Assembly: GCA_964638225.1 (NCBI GenBank)
Contig: CAZWYL010000017.1
Coordinates: 1-12,796 of the forward strand
Reading direction: 5' to 3'
Length of the DNA: 12,796 nt
From: WJKK01 sp964638225
Lineage (GTDB): Bacteria > Patescibacteriota > WWE3 > UBA101185 > UBA10185
The notes under the pieces are model-generated. The model worked only from the letters and a program-made list of their open reading frames with translations. It was not told the origin of the DNA and ran no database searches. Position numbers and translations under genes: made by a program. This document shows, in pieces, positions 6,796 to 12,796 of the stretch. Position 1 is the first letter of the stretch. The number at the start of each line of letters is the position of its first letter.

Positions 6796-7737
6796 GTGCA
6801 TATAGTACAGTCACCCGTTTGGGAAAAATTTAAAAATAGTTACGGCACTGAGGCAGTTCGTGCGGGAGATGTTTTATACACCAAGCACCGCATACCTTTT
6901 ACTAACAACTATTATGCCTTCTGCCCTAAAGTAGATCCCTTTGTTATAGACTTTGACGTTGTTAGAGATTCCTTGGAGGAAAATAATTGTATAGCCATAA
7001 ATTTTGATGCTCCCTACGTTGTGGAGGGTTCTGAGCGAGCTGAAGAAGCTGTAAATGTCTTTAAAGATGCCGGATGTATCCCTTCTTCCAAAAATACTTT
7101 CACTCGATACAATCTTGTGTTGGATTTGACTCCTTCGGAAGATGAATTATTGATGAACATGCATTCTAAGCAGAGATACAATGTTAGGTATGCTAAAAAA
7201 CATGGAGTTGTAGTGAGAAAGGAAACCGGAGAAGAGGCGTTTGAAATTTTTTACAATTTGGCTATAAAAACTGCAGATAGGCAAGGGTTTTATATTCATC
7301 CTGAAGATTATTACTTTAAACTTTGGAAAACTTTGGGAGAAGAAGAAGTTGCACACATTTTAAATGCCTATTACGAAGAAGAGCCCTTAGCTTCATGGAT
7401 GTTTTTTACATATGATGGGATCCTTTATTATCCCTATGGAGGTTCCTCAAAAAAGCACCGCAATTTACAGGCCAGCACTTTGGTAGGTTGGGAAGGTATT
7501 TTGTTAGGAAAAGAAAAAGGATGTAAGAAGTTTGATTTATGGGGAGCCTGTGAAGATCCTGATGACAGATCCGATCCGGAATGGGGATTTACACATTTTA
7601 AGCAAAAGTATGGGGCTAGGCACATAGAATACATATCCTCTTACGATTTGGTTTTGAATTCCGGGATGTATGATGTTTTTAATATTGCAAATAGGGCGCG
7701 CTGGTCTATGCTTCGTCTAAAGAAAAATATTTTCTAA
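6796..7737 (+). CDS. FemAB/FemX-like peptidoglycan-bridge aminoacyltransferase, copy 1
   Basis: A 313-residue protein of the GNAT-related Fem family, whose known members add amino acids from aminoacyl-tRNA to the peptide stem of lipid II on the cytoplasmic face of the membrane. Visible family features are an opening QSPVWEKFKNSYG (residues 5-17), the basic substrate-loop motif KQRYNVRYAKKHG (125-137), YYPYGGSSKKHRNLQAS (211-227), the strand KKFDLWG (244-250), and the closing GFTHFKQKYGA (264-274). It is shorter than staphylococcal FemA/B (about 420) and lacks their inserted coiled-coil arm, so it is nearer the FemX/short type. The start is a GTG, the first in-frame start after the preceding stop 12 bases upstream, and it places the QSPxW motif at the usual position. 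It is followed after 3 bases by a paralogue. The amino acid transferred cannot be told. Confidence 0.87.
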   Translation: MHIVQSPVWEKFKNSYGTEAVRAGDVLYTKHRIPFTNNYYAFCPKVDPFVIDFDVVRDSLEENNCIAINFDAPYVVEGSERAEEAVNVFKDAGCIPSSKNTFTRYNLVLDLTPSEDELLMNMHSKQRYNVRYAKKHGVVVRKETGEEAFEIFYNLAIKTADRQGFYIHPEDYYFKLWKTLGEEEVAHILNAYYEEEPLASWMFFTYDGILYYPYGGSSKKHRNLQASTLVGWEGILLGKEKGCKKFDLWGACEDPDDRSDPEWGFTHFKQKYGARHIEYISSYDLVLNSGMYDVFNIANRARWSMLRLKKNIF

Positions 7738-7740
7738 TTT

Positions 7741-8658
7741 ATGGAATACCCTTTAGATATAAGACAATCTGAACCGTGGTCTAAGTACCTAAATTTTTTG
7801 GGCTGGGAAACCTTTCGTACTTCCAGCGGGATAAACTTTCAAGTTATGCAGAGTAAGTTGGGTAATGTAGTAAAAGTGCAGCGGCCAAAGAACGTAACTT
7901 CAAAAGACTTGCAGGAAATTGAGGACAGGGCTGAAGAATTAGGTCTCGCCTTAATAAAAGTTGAGCCTGATGTGAAGCAGGACCTTGAGGTTTTTAAAGA
8001 GGGAGGTTATGTAGAAGGTGCATCTCCGTTATCCCCTCCGGCTACAATTTTTATCAATCTTTTGGATTCTAAAGAAAAGCTGTACGAAGATCTTTCAGGC
8101 AGTTGCAAGTATTCAATTCGCAGGGCTAAGAGAGAGGGTGCTCAAGTTGAATTTTTCAAAAATCCCGGCGAAGAAGTATTAGACAGATTTTATAAAATCC
8201 ACAAATCAACAGGGAAACAGAAAAGCTTTTACATTCAAAGCTATGAGGATATTTCCAAAAAAATCGAAGTCTTTGGCGACCAAGCGATTTTGGGTATGGT
8301 TTCTTCCCCTATTGGTGAGGATGGCAAAAGGGAAGTGACTGGAACCAATCTTTATTTGGGTTTTAGGAATTGTGTTTGGTACATACATGGAGGAACCACA
8401 AAAGCCGGTAGAAAAACAAAGAATGGCTACGAACTTTACTGGCAATCAATTTTGCATTTGAAGAAGGAAGGTTATAGATTGCTGGATCTGGAAGGAGTTG
8501 ATGATAAGCGTTTTCCCACTTTTACCAAAGATTGGGGAGGTTTGAGTCATTTTAAGGAGAAGTTTGGAGGCACTCGAGTTGAGTTTCCTCCTCCTTATGT
8601 TAAGTACCTTAAGCCTTGGTTGAAAAAAATGTCTAAGTTTTTTAAGCTCCCGATTTAA
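7741..8658 (+). CDS. FemAB/FemX-like peptidoglycan-bridge aminoacyltransferase, copy 2
   Basis: A 305-residue paralogue of the preceding gene with the same order of motifs: RQSEPWSKYLNFLGW (8-22), SCKYSIRRAKREGAQV (121-136), WYIHGGTTKAGRKTKNGY (213-230), a DLEG strand (249-252) in the place of DLWG, and GGLSHFKEKFGGTRVEF (266-282). An LSPPATIFINLLDSKEKLYEDL stretch marks the joint between the two GNAT-like halves. It ends in a basic amphipathic tail (KPWLKKMSKFFKLPI) that could touch the membrane. It starts with ATG three bases after the first copy's stop, without a Shine-Dalgarno, so coupling or internal initiation is likely. Adjacent, diverged Fem genes usually add successive residues to one bridge (FemX, FemA, FemB); that division of labour is inferred here. 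Confidence 0.85.
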   Translation: MEYPLDIRQSEPWSKYLNFLGWETFRTSSGINFQVMQSKLGNVVKVQRPKNVTSKDLQEIEDRAEELGLALIKVEPDVKQDLEVFKEGGYVEGASPLSPPATIFINLLDSKEKLYEDLSGSCKYSIRRAKREGAQVEFFKNPGEEVLDRFYKIHKSTGKQKSFYIQSYEDISKKIEVFGDQAILGMVSSPIGEDGKREVTGTNLYLGFRNCVWYIHGGTTKAGRKTKNGYELYWQSILHLKKEGYRLLDLEGVDDKRFPTFTKDWGGLSHFKEKFGGTRVEFPPPYVKYLKPWLKKMSKFFKLPI

Positions 8659-8671
8659 TAACGGTCTAATA

Positions 8672-8705
8672 AGATAGACTTATTGTGAGCTAGATAGACT
8701 TATTG
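8672..8705. repeat. 14-bp direct repeat in the convergent gap, overlapping the helicase stop
   Basis: AGATAGACTTATTG occurs at 8672-8685 and again at 8692-8705, identical, with start points 20 bases apart. The second copy covers the stop codon of the minus-strand helicase gene. AATAAG/CTTATT within the first copy could form a weak 6-bp hairpin, but no proper terminator exists in the 41-base convergent gap. It may be a small tandem duplication at the gene end. Confidence 0.75.
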
Positions 8706-11552
8706 CTCCCAGGCAAAGGGGCAGATGTTGTTATAATCACACCATTTACAGTGATACCCTGAATTGGGTTCAAAATTGCCTTCAATGATTTCCTGAACAA
8801 CTTCCTTGGTCTCTTCACGAGCTTTCTGTATATCTTTCTGGTTTCGAGTAGTGCTGATTTTTTCGTTTTCACCGACAAAATGAAGCGTTAATTTTTCCGG
8901 ATTTAATCCCAGAGCTTCCTTTGCCCCCATGGCATAAAACGTAATCTGCTTATCTTTATCCACCTCTTTTTGAGTTTTTACTTTGCCGGTCTTATAGTCA
9001 ATTATTTCTACGTTGTTATCTTCAAGCTTATCGATTCGGTCAATGCGTCCATAAAATCTTACTCCTTCTATTTTTATATTGAATGATTTTTCCAAACCCA
9101 GTGGTTTCTTGTTTTTATCTACGTTTTCGTAATAATTTTTCAGCAGCTTTTTTCCCTCTTTAAACCTTTCCTCTCGGTGTTCTGAATTTAGATACCCTAA
9201 CGGCTCCCAATTCTTCTGGTAAATTTCAAGAAATTCTTTCAAGGGCACGTTTTTAAATAGCAATTTTTCATGAAATTCTTTTAATGTGTTGTGAATGGTG
9301 ATTCCAAAGCTTAAAGTGTGGCTTGGAAGTGTGGGAACGTTAAGAACATATTTGTATTTATATTGCAAAGGACAGTTTTCGTAGGTAGAAATTTGTGTGT
9401 AGCTTAAGAAGTCTGGTGTAAAATCCGTGATCTTTTTAATTTGTGTTTCTCTATAACTAGAATTAACTCCAAACAAACTTTCTTGTTTCTTTTTTTCTTC
9501 AGCTTTCATAATTACGTGCTTAGGTTCAATTTTAGTTTCTTGTAAAAATCCACTGGGTTTCTTCTTTCTTTTTCCTCCGTAGTCTTCAGCATGAGCCATG
9601 TATAGATATTCTTTTGCCCTAGTCATTCCCACATAAAACAATCTTCTTTCTTCTTGGATATGGGCGTTGCCTTCAGGCAGAGTTTCTTTAATTAAATCAT
9701 CCGGGATTTCTATTTTGTCGCTTCTATTTCTTGTAGGGAACCTGCTGGATACAAGATCAATCATAAAAACCACAGGAAATTCTAAGCCTTTAGAAGCATG
9801 GACAGTCAGCAGATTTATAGTATCAATATCTTCTATTTCTGCTTGAGCGGGGTTATCTCCAGCTTCCTTCATTAGTTCCAAGTATTCAACAAAGTCAATT
9901 AATGTGGGGATTTCATTTGTATCTTGATTAAAACTTATCTCAAACTTCTTTGCCTTATCCAAAAATAGATCCAAGTTTTTAATACAAAGTTGGCTTTGGA
10001 TGCTATCTTTGTTTAAAAATTGCTCCAAATAGTTAATTTCATGAGTTATGTCATAAATTATTTCTACGGGTGTTTTTTTAGGTATTTGTGCCTGATACTT
10101 TTCAATTAAGCTTTTAAAATTGATTATTTGAGTTTCTTCGGATTTTTTAATGGTTTCCCAAAGATTTTCTTTTTTGTATTTAGATTTCGAGAGAATTTCA
10201 GCTATTTTTTCTTTTTCAATCCCTAAGGTTTCAATATTTAAAGCTCTATATAGATCTATTGAGTTTGTGGGATCAATTAGAACATTAATTATAGCTGAGA
10301 TGTCACGGATCTCATCCCTGTCATAAAGGCCTCGATTTCCTACTAACTGATATGGCAGTTTGTATTTTCTTAAAGCCAATACAAAAGGGTCTAGATGGTT
10401 ATTCGCGCGGGCTAGAATTGCAAAGTCTTTGTAGGTGTACTGTGGTTTTTTTCCAAGGATTTCGATTATTTTAGTAATGACAAAATCTACTTCATTTTCG
10501 GCTGTATCAAGTTTAATTATCTGTGGTTCTTGTTCGTATTCTTTAACCTCACTTATGAGTTTCTTTGAAATTCCCAATTTATTTTCCAGGGTGTCAGGAT
10601 TATTGTTTTGGATGAGTCTATATGCTGCATCCAGTATTTTTTGCCCTGAACGGTAATTTTTTAGGAGTGTGATCATTTCGCTTTCCGGATAGTCGTCTCT
10701 AAATTGCAGGATGTTGGAGATAGCAGCTCCTCTGAATTTGTAGATAGATTGAGAATCGTCTCCTACTACGGTTAGTGATCTGGTGTATTTTTCTTTTTTC
10801 GGAAAGAGTTTTTTTATCAGTTCATATTGAGCGTAGTTAGTGTCTTGAAATTCATCTACTAGAATATGAGAAAACTGTTTTTGGTATTTTTTTAAAATGT
10901 TTTGTCTCTCGTCCAGAAGCTTTATTGTCCAAGTTATCAAGTCTCCAAAGTCCATTTTTGAATTCTCTATTTTTAGTTCTTGATATTTTTGGAAAATGGC
11001 AGCAAGTTCTTCCCATTTTTCCTTTTCTTGTTTATCTTCAAGATCTTTATTCTTTACATACTTTCTTAATTCTTTGGGGGATATGTTTTCATCTTGCAGT
11101 CTAGAGATGAATTTAAGTATTGCCGAGATAAATTTTGTTGGATTTCCCAGCGGTAAGTAGTATTCCAGATTCATAGAAAAAAGATTTTCTCTAAGAAGAA
11201 GCCACTGCTCTGGGTAGGAGATGATTTTGTATGCTGGATCCAATCCGATCTCAAGTGCTTCTTCTCTAAGCATTCGGTCACAGAAGGAGTGAAAGGTATA
11301 TACCCAGGGTTCTTCATAGGCGAGGGGCATTGATTCCTGAACTCTTGCTAGCATTTCTTCGGAGGCTTTTTCTGTGAAGGTCAGAGCCAATATTGACATA
11401 GGATCTACTTTGTCTTTTTCTACAAGGGCGTTGATTTTTTCTGAGATTACTCTAGTTTTTCCTGTTCCTGCCCCGGCTACTACTATTAAAGGTCCTTTTC
11501 TATGTTCTACTGCCGTTTTTTGTTTTTCGTTAAGGATGATTTTTTTGGCCAT
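8700..11552 (-). CDS. UvrD/PcrA-like superfamily 1 helicase fused to Fe-S PD-(D/E)XK nuclease
   Basis: A 950-residue helicase-nuclease likely acting in DNA break processing or repair. SF1A motifs in order: Q-motif LNEKQKTAV (Q11), Walker A AGAGTGKT (26-33), Ia ALTFTEKASEEM (56-67), II LVDEFQDT (231-238), III VGDDSQSIYKFRGA (263-276), IV LLKNYRS (296-302), V INLLTVHASKGLEF (579-592), VI EERRLFYVGMTRAKEYLYM (634-652). After a Lys-rich linker, residues 715-950 form a RecB-like nuclease: GITIHNTLKEFH (H754), GRIDRID (D838) and VEIIDYKTGK (D852, K854). Four cysteines, C727 in YENCPLQYKYKY and C935, C938, C944 at the end (CKWCDYNNIC), have the AddB/Cas4-type spacing for a 4Fe-4S cluster. All key residues are intact. 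It is longer than UvrD/PcrA (about 720) because of the nuclease. It could substitute for RecBCD/AddAB as one chain; that is inferred. Start ATG follows closely after a TATAAT. Confidence 0.95.
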   Translation of the reverse strand: MAKKIILNEKQKTAVEHRKGPLIVVAGAGTGKTRVISEKINALVEKDKVDPMSILALTFTEKASEEMLARVQESMPLAYEEPWVYTFHSFCDRMLREEALEIGLDPAYKIISYPEQWLLLRENLFSMNLEYYLPLGNPTKFISAILKFISRLQDENISPKELRKYVKNKDLEDKQEKEKWEELAAIFQKYQELKIENSKMDFGDLITWTIKLLDERQNILKKYQKQFSHILVDEFQDTNYAQYELIKKLFPKKEKYTRSLTVVGDDSQSIYKFRGAAISNILQFRDDYPESEMITLLKNYRSGQKILDAAYRLIQNNNPDTLENKLGISKKLISEVKEYEQEPQIIKLDTAENEVDFVITKIIEILGKKPQYTYKDFAILARANNHLDPFVLALRKYKLPYQLVGNRGLYDRDEIRDISAIINVLIDPTNSIDLYRALNIETLGIEKEKIAEILSKSKYKKENLWETIKKSEETQIINFKSLIEKYQAQIPKKTPVEIIYDITHEINYLEQFLNKDSIQSQLCIKNLDLFLDKAKKFEISFNQDTNEIPTLIDFVEYLELMKEAGDNPAQAEIEDIDTINLLTVHASKGLEFPVVFMIDLVSSRFPTRNRSDKIEIPDDLIKETLPEGNAHIQEERRLFYVGMTRAKEYLYMAHAEDYGGKRKKKPSGFLQETKIEPKHVIMKAEEKKKQESLFGVNSSYRETQIKKITDFTPDFLSYTQISTYENCPLQYKYKYVLNVPTLPSHTLSFGITIHNTLKEFHEKLLFKNVPLKEFLEIYQKNWEPLGYLNSEHREERFKEGKKLLKNYYENVDKNKKPLGLEKSFNIKIEGVRFYGRIDRIDKLEDNNVEIIDYKTGKVKTQKEVDKDKQITFYAMGAKEALGLNPEKLTLHFVGENEKISTTRNQKDIQKAREETKEVVQEIIEGNFEPNSGYHCKWCDYNNICPFAWEQ

Positions 11553-11560
11553 GCGGATTT

Positions 11561-11566
11561 ATTATA
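11561..11566 (-). promoter_or_regulatory. Consensus -10 box 8 bases before the helicase start (leaderless candidate)
   Basis: On the minus strand TATAAT is followed by AAATCCGC and the ATG at 11550-11552, leaving at most a base or two of leader. No Shine-Dalgarno is present. No good -35 lies at 16-18 bases spacing (the sequence there is AAAAGG-like). Confidence 0.5.
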
Positions 11567-11580
11567 CGTGATTTATGATC

Positions 11581-11609
11581 TTGCCTTTTTTATTTTTGCA
11601 ATGTATTAT
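11581..11609 (+). promoter_or_regulatory. Promoter of the small membrane-protein gene
   Basis: TTGCCT (11581-11586, 4 of 6 to TTGACA), exactly 17 bases, then TATTAT (11604-11609, 5 of 6 to TATAAT). Transcription would start near 11616, leaving a leader of about 40 bases that contains the G-rich ribosome binding site. It is divergent from the helicase promoter. Confidence 0.55.
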
Positions 11610-11640
11610 TCGCCTACGTTCGGCTTTCTTACAGTTCAGA

Positions 11641-11650
11641 GGGGGGGGAG
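11641..11650 (+). promoter_or_regulatory. G8 homopolymer forming part of a ribosome binding site
   Basis: Eight Gs followed by AG make GGGGAG, five bases before the ATG at 11656, a good Shine-Dalgarno position. A homopolymer of this length is unusual in such an AT-rich sequence and could slip during replication; a length error in sequencing is also possible. Changes in G number would not alter the GGAG-to-ATG distance. Confidence 0.65.
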
Positions 11651-11655
11651 ATAAG

Positions 11656-11856
11656 ATGGAGTGGCTTATCGCAGTTGCAGTGGTGCTCGGTTTAATTGGT
11701 TTTGCAGGCCGTATTGTGGCCAGTCTCTCGACTATGGCAACCGAGATGGACGAGAGATCCTTTGCTCGTGGTCTTCTAGGCCATGCTGACAAAGAAGATG
11801 AGGAATCCCCCGATGCAGAGCGCAAAGGTCGGGCTAACTCGCTCGTTTTGGAGTAG
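11656..11856 (+). CDS. Small single-pass membrane protein, unrecognised (66 residues)
   Basis: I do not recognise this protein. It begins MEWLIAVAVVLGLIGFAGRIVAS, a hydrophobic helix at about residues 3-22 without a signal-peptidase motif, followed by a soluble, charged tail (TEMDERSFARGLLGHADKED, then EESPDAERKGRANSLVLE) that would probably lie in the cytoplasm if the N-terminus is outside. The ATG at 11656 is chosen because a Shine-Dalgarno-like GGGGAG sits five bases before it and a 17-spaced promoter lies upstream; the frame stays open back to 11575 but without hydrophobic or coding-like sequence. Hand count gives 106 G+C in 201 bases (53%), well above its AT-rich neighbours, with codons such as CGT, GGC, ATC and CTC. 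This suggests either high expression or foreign origin. It is followed by an inverted repeat. An antisense reading frame here looks like a shadow. Confidence 0.6.
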   Translation: MEWLIAVAVVLGLIGFAGRIVASLSTMATEMDERSFARGLLGHADKEDEESPDAERKGRANSLVLE

Positions 11857-11870
11857 CAGTTACCCTGTCT

Positions 11871-11914
11871 GGAGGCAGGTCAATAAAAATGTTTAGCTGT
11901 TTTGACCTGCCTCC
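11871..11914. repeat. 13-bp perfect inverted repeat with 18-base loop
   Basis: GGAGGCAGGTCAA (11871-11883) and TTGACCTGCCTCC (11902-11914) are perfect complements around an 18-base AT-rich loop. It lies 14 bases after the small gene's stop and could end its transcript, but no T tract follows on the plus strand, so it is not a standard intrinsic terminator. The left arm can also pair with CCTGTCT just upstream (11864-11870, with one G-T pair), giving an alternative small hairpin. The GC-rich arms stand out from the surrounding AT-rich DNA, as in dispersed palindromic repeats or protein-binding sites. Confidence 0.8.
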
Positions 11915-11950
11915 CAAGCTTCCATAGTTTCCATTATGTTTTTTTCTCCG

Positions 11951-11959
11951 TGTTAGAAT
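11951..11959 (+). promoter_or_regulatory. Extended -10 six bases before the peptidase start (leaderless candidate)
   Basis: TGTTAGAAT is an extended -10 (TG-N-TAGAAT, 5 of 6 to TATAAT). Six bases (TTAAGT) separate it from the ATG at 11966. An in-frame stop, TAG at 11954-11956, lies inside the -10 itself, so the start cannot be further upstream and no Shine-Dalgarno fits between. The -35 region is weak, as is common for extended -10 promoters. Confidence 0.55.
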
Positions 11960-11965
11960 TTAAGT

Positions 11966-12796
11966 ATGAAGGGTAAAACCACGTGGAAACTCGAGCTGAT
12001 TGGGGATGTTACTTTTAAACAAGTTGAAGAGCAGACCAATAAATTTGTGGATAAATGGAAAGATCGGGTTGATTATCTTGACGATCCCTTAATTTTGAAA
12101 GAAGCCCTTGACGATTTTAATAAATGGCAAAAGAGTTATTCGGGCGGAGGGGATGAAGCCTACAGAATAGCCTTGAAAACAGCCCTAGATCAAAATAACA
12201 GTGAACTAAAAGCTAAGTACAATAAATTACACGATAAAGCTGTTCAACTTTACAATAGCATCCAGTTCTTCCTCCTAAACATAGCGAAAATTCCCAAAGA
12301 GGAACAAGAAAAATTTTTAAACAATCCCGAGTTAAGCAAATACCGCCATTTTTTAAAGCTGCAGTTTGAATTTGCAAAATATCTTCTCACGGAAGAAGAA
12401 GAACGTATTTTAAATTTGAAATCCAAAACAGCTTTTGCCAACTGGGTAGAAATGACAGAAAATTTACTTTCCAAGGAAACCCGCGGAGAAAAAAGTTTTT
12501 CGGAAATTTTAAGCTTGCTCAGTGACAAAGAAAAAAAAGTTCGCGATCAAGCTGCTGAATGGTTTAACGACATATTGCAAAGTCACATCGATCCGGGAGA
12601 ACATGAGCTTAATTCAGTCCTAGAAGATGCAAAAATTAATCATAGCTTAAGAGGTTATAAAAGACCCGACAAACCCCGTCACTTAAGTGATGATGTAAAT
12701 ACGGAAGTTATAGATACACTGCTGGAAACCGTATCTTCTCATTATGAGATTTCGCAAAAATATTATGAGTTAAAAGCAAAAATGTTGGATTTAAAA
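11966..12796 (+). CDS. Oligoendopeptidase F-like M3 metallopeptidase, N-terminal part
   Basis: The frame is open for 277 codons to the window edge without a stop, so the gene continues to the right. It starts MKGKTTWKLELIGDV, resembling the TWDLSDL opening of PepF proteins. The segment ELSKYRHFLKLQFEFAKYLL, then TEEEERILNLKSKTAFANW, then a DKEKKVRDQAAEWFNDIL stretch, LEDAKINHSLRGYKRP, and the closing YYELKAKMLDLK match the helical N-terminal half of the M3B (oligoendopeptidase F) family in order. Full-length members are about 560-600 residues, with the zinc-binding HExxH further on, which is not in the window, so catalytic competence cannot be judged. Its role would be cytoplasmic hydrolysis of short peptides. 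The start is fixed by a stop 12 bases upstream and it appears to have its own promoter. Confidence 0.9.
   Translation, partial: MKGKTTWKLELIGDVTFKQVEEQTNKFVDKWKDRVDYLDDPLILKEALDDFNKWQKSYSGGGDEAYRIALKTALDQNNSELKAKYNKLHDKAVQLYNSIQFFLLNIAKIPKEEQEKFLNNPELSKYRHFLKLQFEFAKYLLTEEEERILNLKSKTAFANWVEMTENLLSKETRGEKSFSEILSLLSDKEKKVRDQAAEWFNDILQSHIDPGEHELNSVLEDAKINHSLRGYKRPDKPRHLSDDVNTEVIDTLLETVSSHYEISQKYYELKAKMLDLK

Noticed and set aside
8659..8699. Intrinsic terminator between the second FemAB-like gene and the helicase gene
   Set aside because: Only weak AT-rich 5-6 bp pairings (GTCTA/TAGAC, AATAAG/CTTATT) without a T tract; not enough to call.
11575..11655. Upstream extension of the small gene to the ATG at 11575
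   Set aside because: It runs through the -35/-10 pair and the G8 tract, and the added residues look non-coding.
11562..11825. Antisense 87-codon frame opposite the small membrane protein gene
   Set aside because: It has no hydrophobic or family features and overlaps the helicase promoter region; the plus-strand frame has a promoter, Shine-Dalgarno and a membrane helix.
11871..11914. CRISPR repeat or transposon terminal repeat
   Set aside because: Only one pair of short inverted arms, no repeated units with spacers, no transposase and no flanking target duplication seen.
12250..12528. Antisense 92-codon frame at the right edge
   Set aside because: It lies inside the M3 peptidase frame, which carries clear family motifs on the plus strand.
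1..12796. Alternative genetic code with UGA read as glycine
   Set aside because: TGA ends the Wzz-like and DUF4012 genes exactly at the junctions with their neighbours, and the other families end at sensible lengths with the standard bacterial code.

Overview
The window looks like AT-rich bacterial chromosome from the Candidate Phyla Radiation, most likely a Microgenomates (OP11)-type lineage. This is inferred from the protein families and their combination: a DUF4012 membrane protein, short FemAB-like transferases, a one-chain UvrD helicase with an Fe-S nuclease, and densely packed genes. TGA is used as a normal stop (it ends the Wzz-like and DUF4012 genes exactly where the next gene begins), so the UGA=Gly code of Gracilibacteria/Absconditabacteria does not apply. 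I see no tRNA, rRNA, CRISPR array, insertion sequence or phage gene, and no gene-free stretch longer than about 110 bases.

Layout. (1) 1-1711 is a heat-shock block: the 3' two thirds of groEL (+) faces a small heat-shock protein gene (-) across a shared bidirectional terminator. The hsp20 promoter carries a CIRCE-like inverted repeat, suggesting HrcA control. (2) 1729-3626 is a tight minus-strand operon, transcribed Wzz-like membrane protein, then RNase HI, then a winged-helix nucleotidyltransferase-like protein, with an 8-base overlap and a 4-base gap. (3) 3688-8658 is a plus-strand envelope cassette: a 1031-residue protein joining a degenerate sugar-nucleotide epimerase domain to a membrane-anchored DUF4012 ectodomain, followed within 12 and 3 bases by two FemAB-type peptidoglycan-bridge aminoacyltransferase-like genes. 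(4) 8700-11552 (-) is a UvrD/PcrA-like helicase with a C-terminal PD-(D/E)XK nuclease and four cysteines placed for an Fe-S cluster. (5) 11581-11914 holds a small, GC-richer gene for a 66-residue membrane-anchored protein with its own promoter and a G8 tract in its ribosome binding site, then a 13-bp inverted repeat. (6) 11966 to the right edge is the N-terminal part of an oligoendopeptidase F-like M3 metallopeptidase.

How the parts relate. Block 3, with the divergent Wzz-like gene, looks like a cell-surface assembly locus: chain-length/export regulation, a surface-exposed DUF4012 domain tied to a cytoplasmic nucleotide-sugar fold, and peptide cross-bridge synthesis. The partnership is inferred from gene order only. 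A second theme is regulatory: four start codons (3626-, 6796+, 11552-, 11966+) lie 6 to 8 bases after a -10-like hexamer and have no clear Shine-Dalgarno, the arrangement expected of leaderless mRNAs. The hsp20 gene instead has a perfect 9-base Shine-Dalgarno and a long leader.
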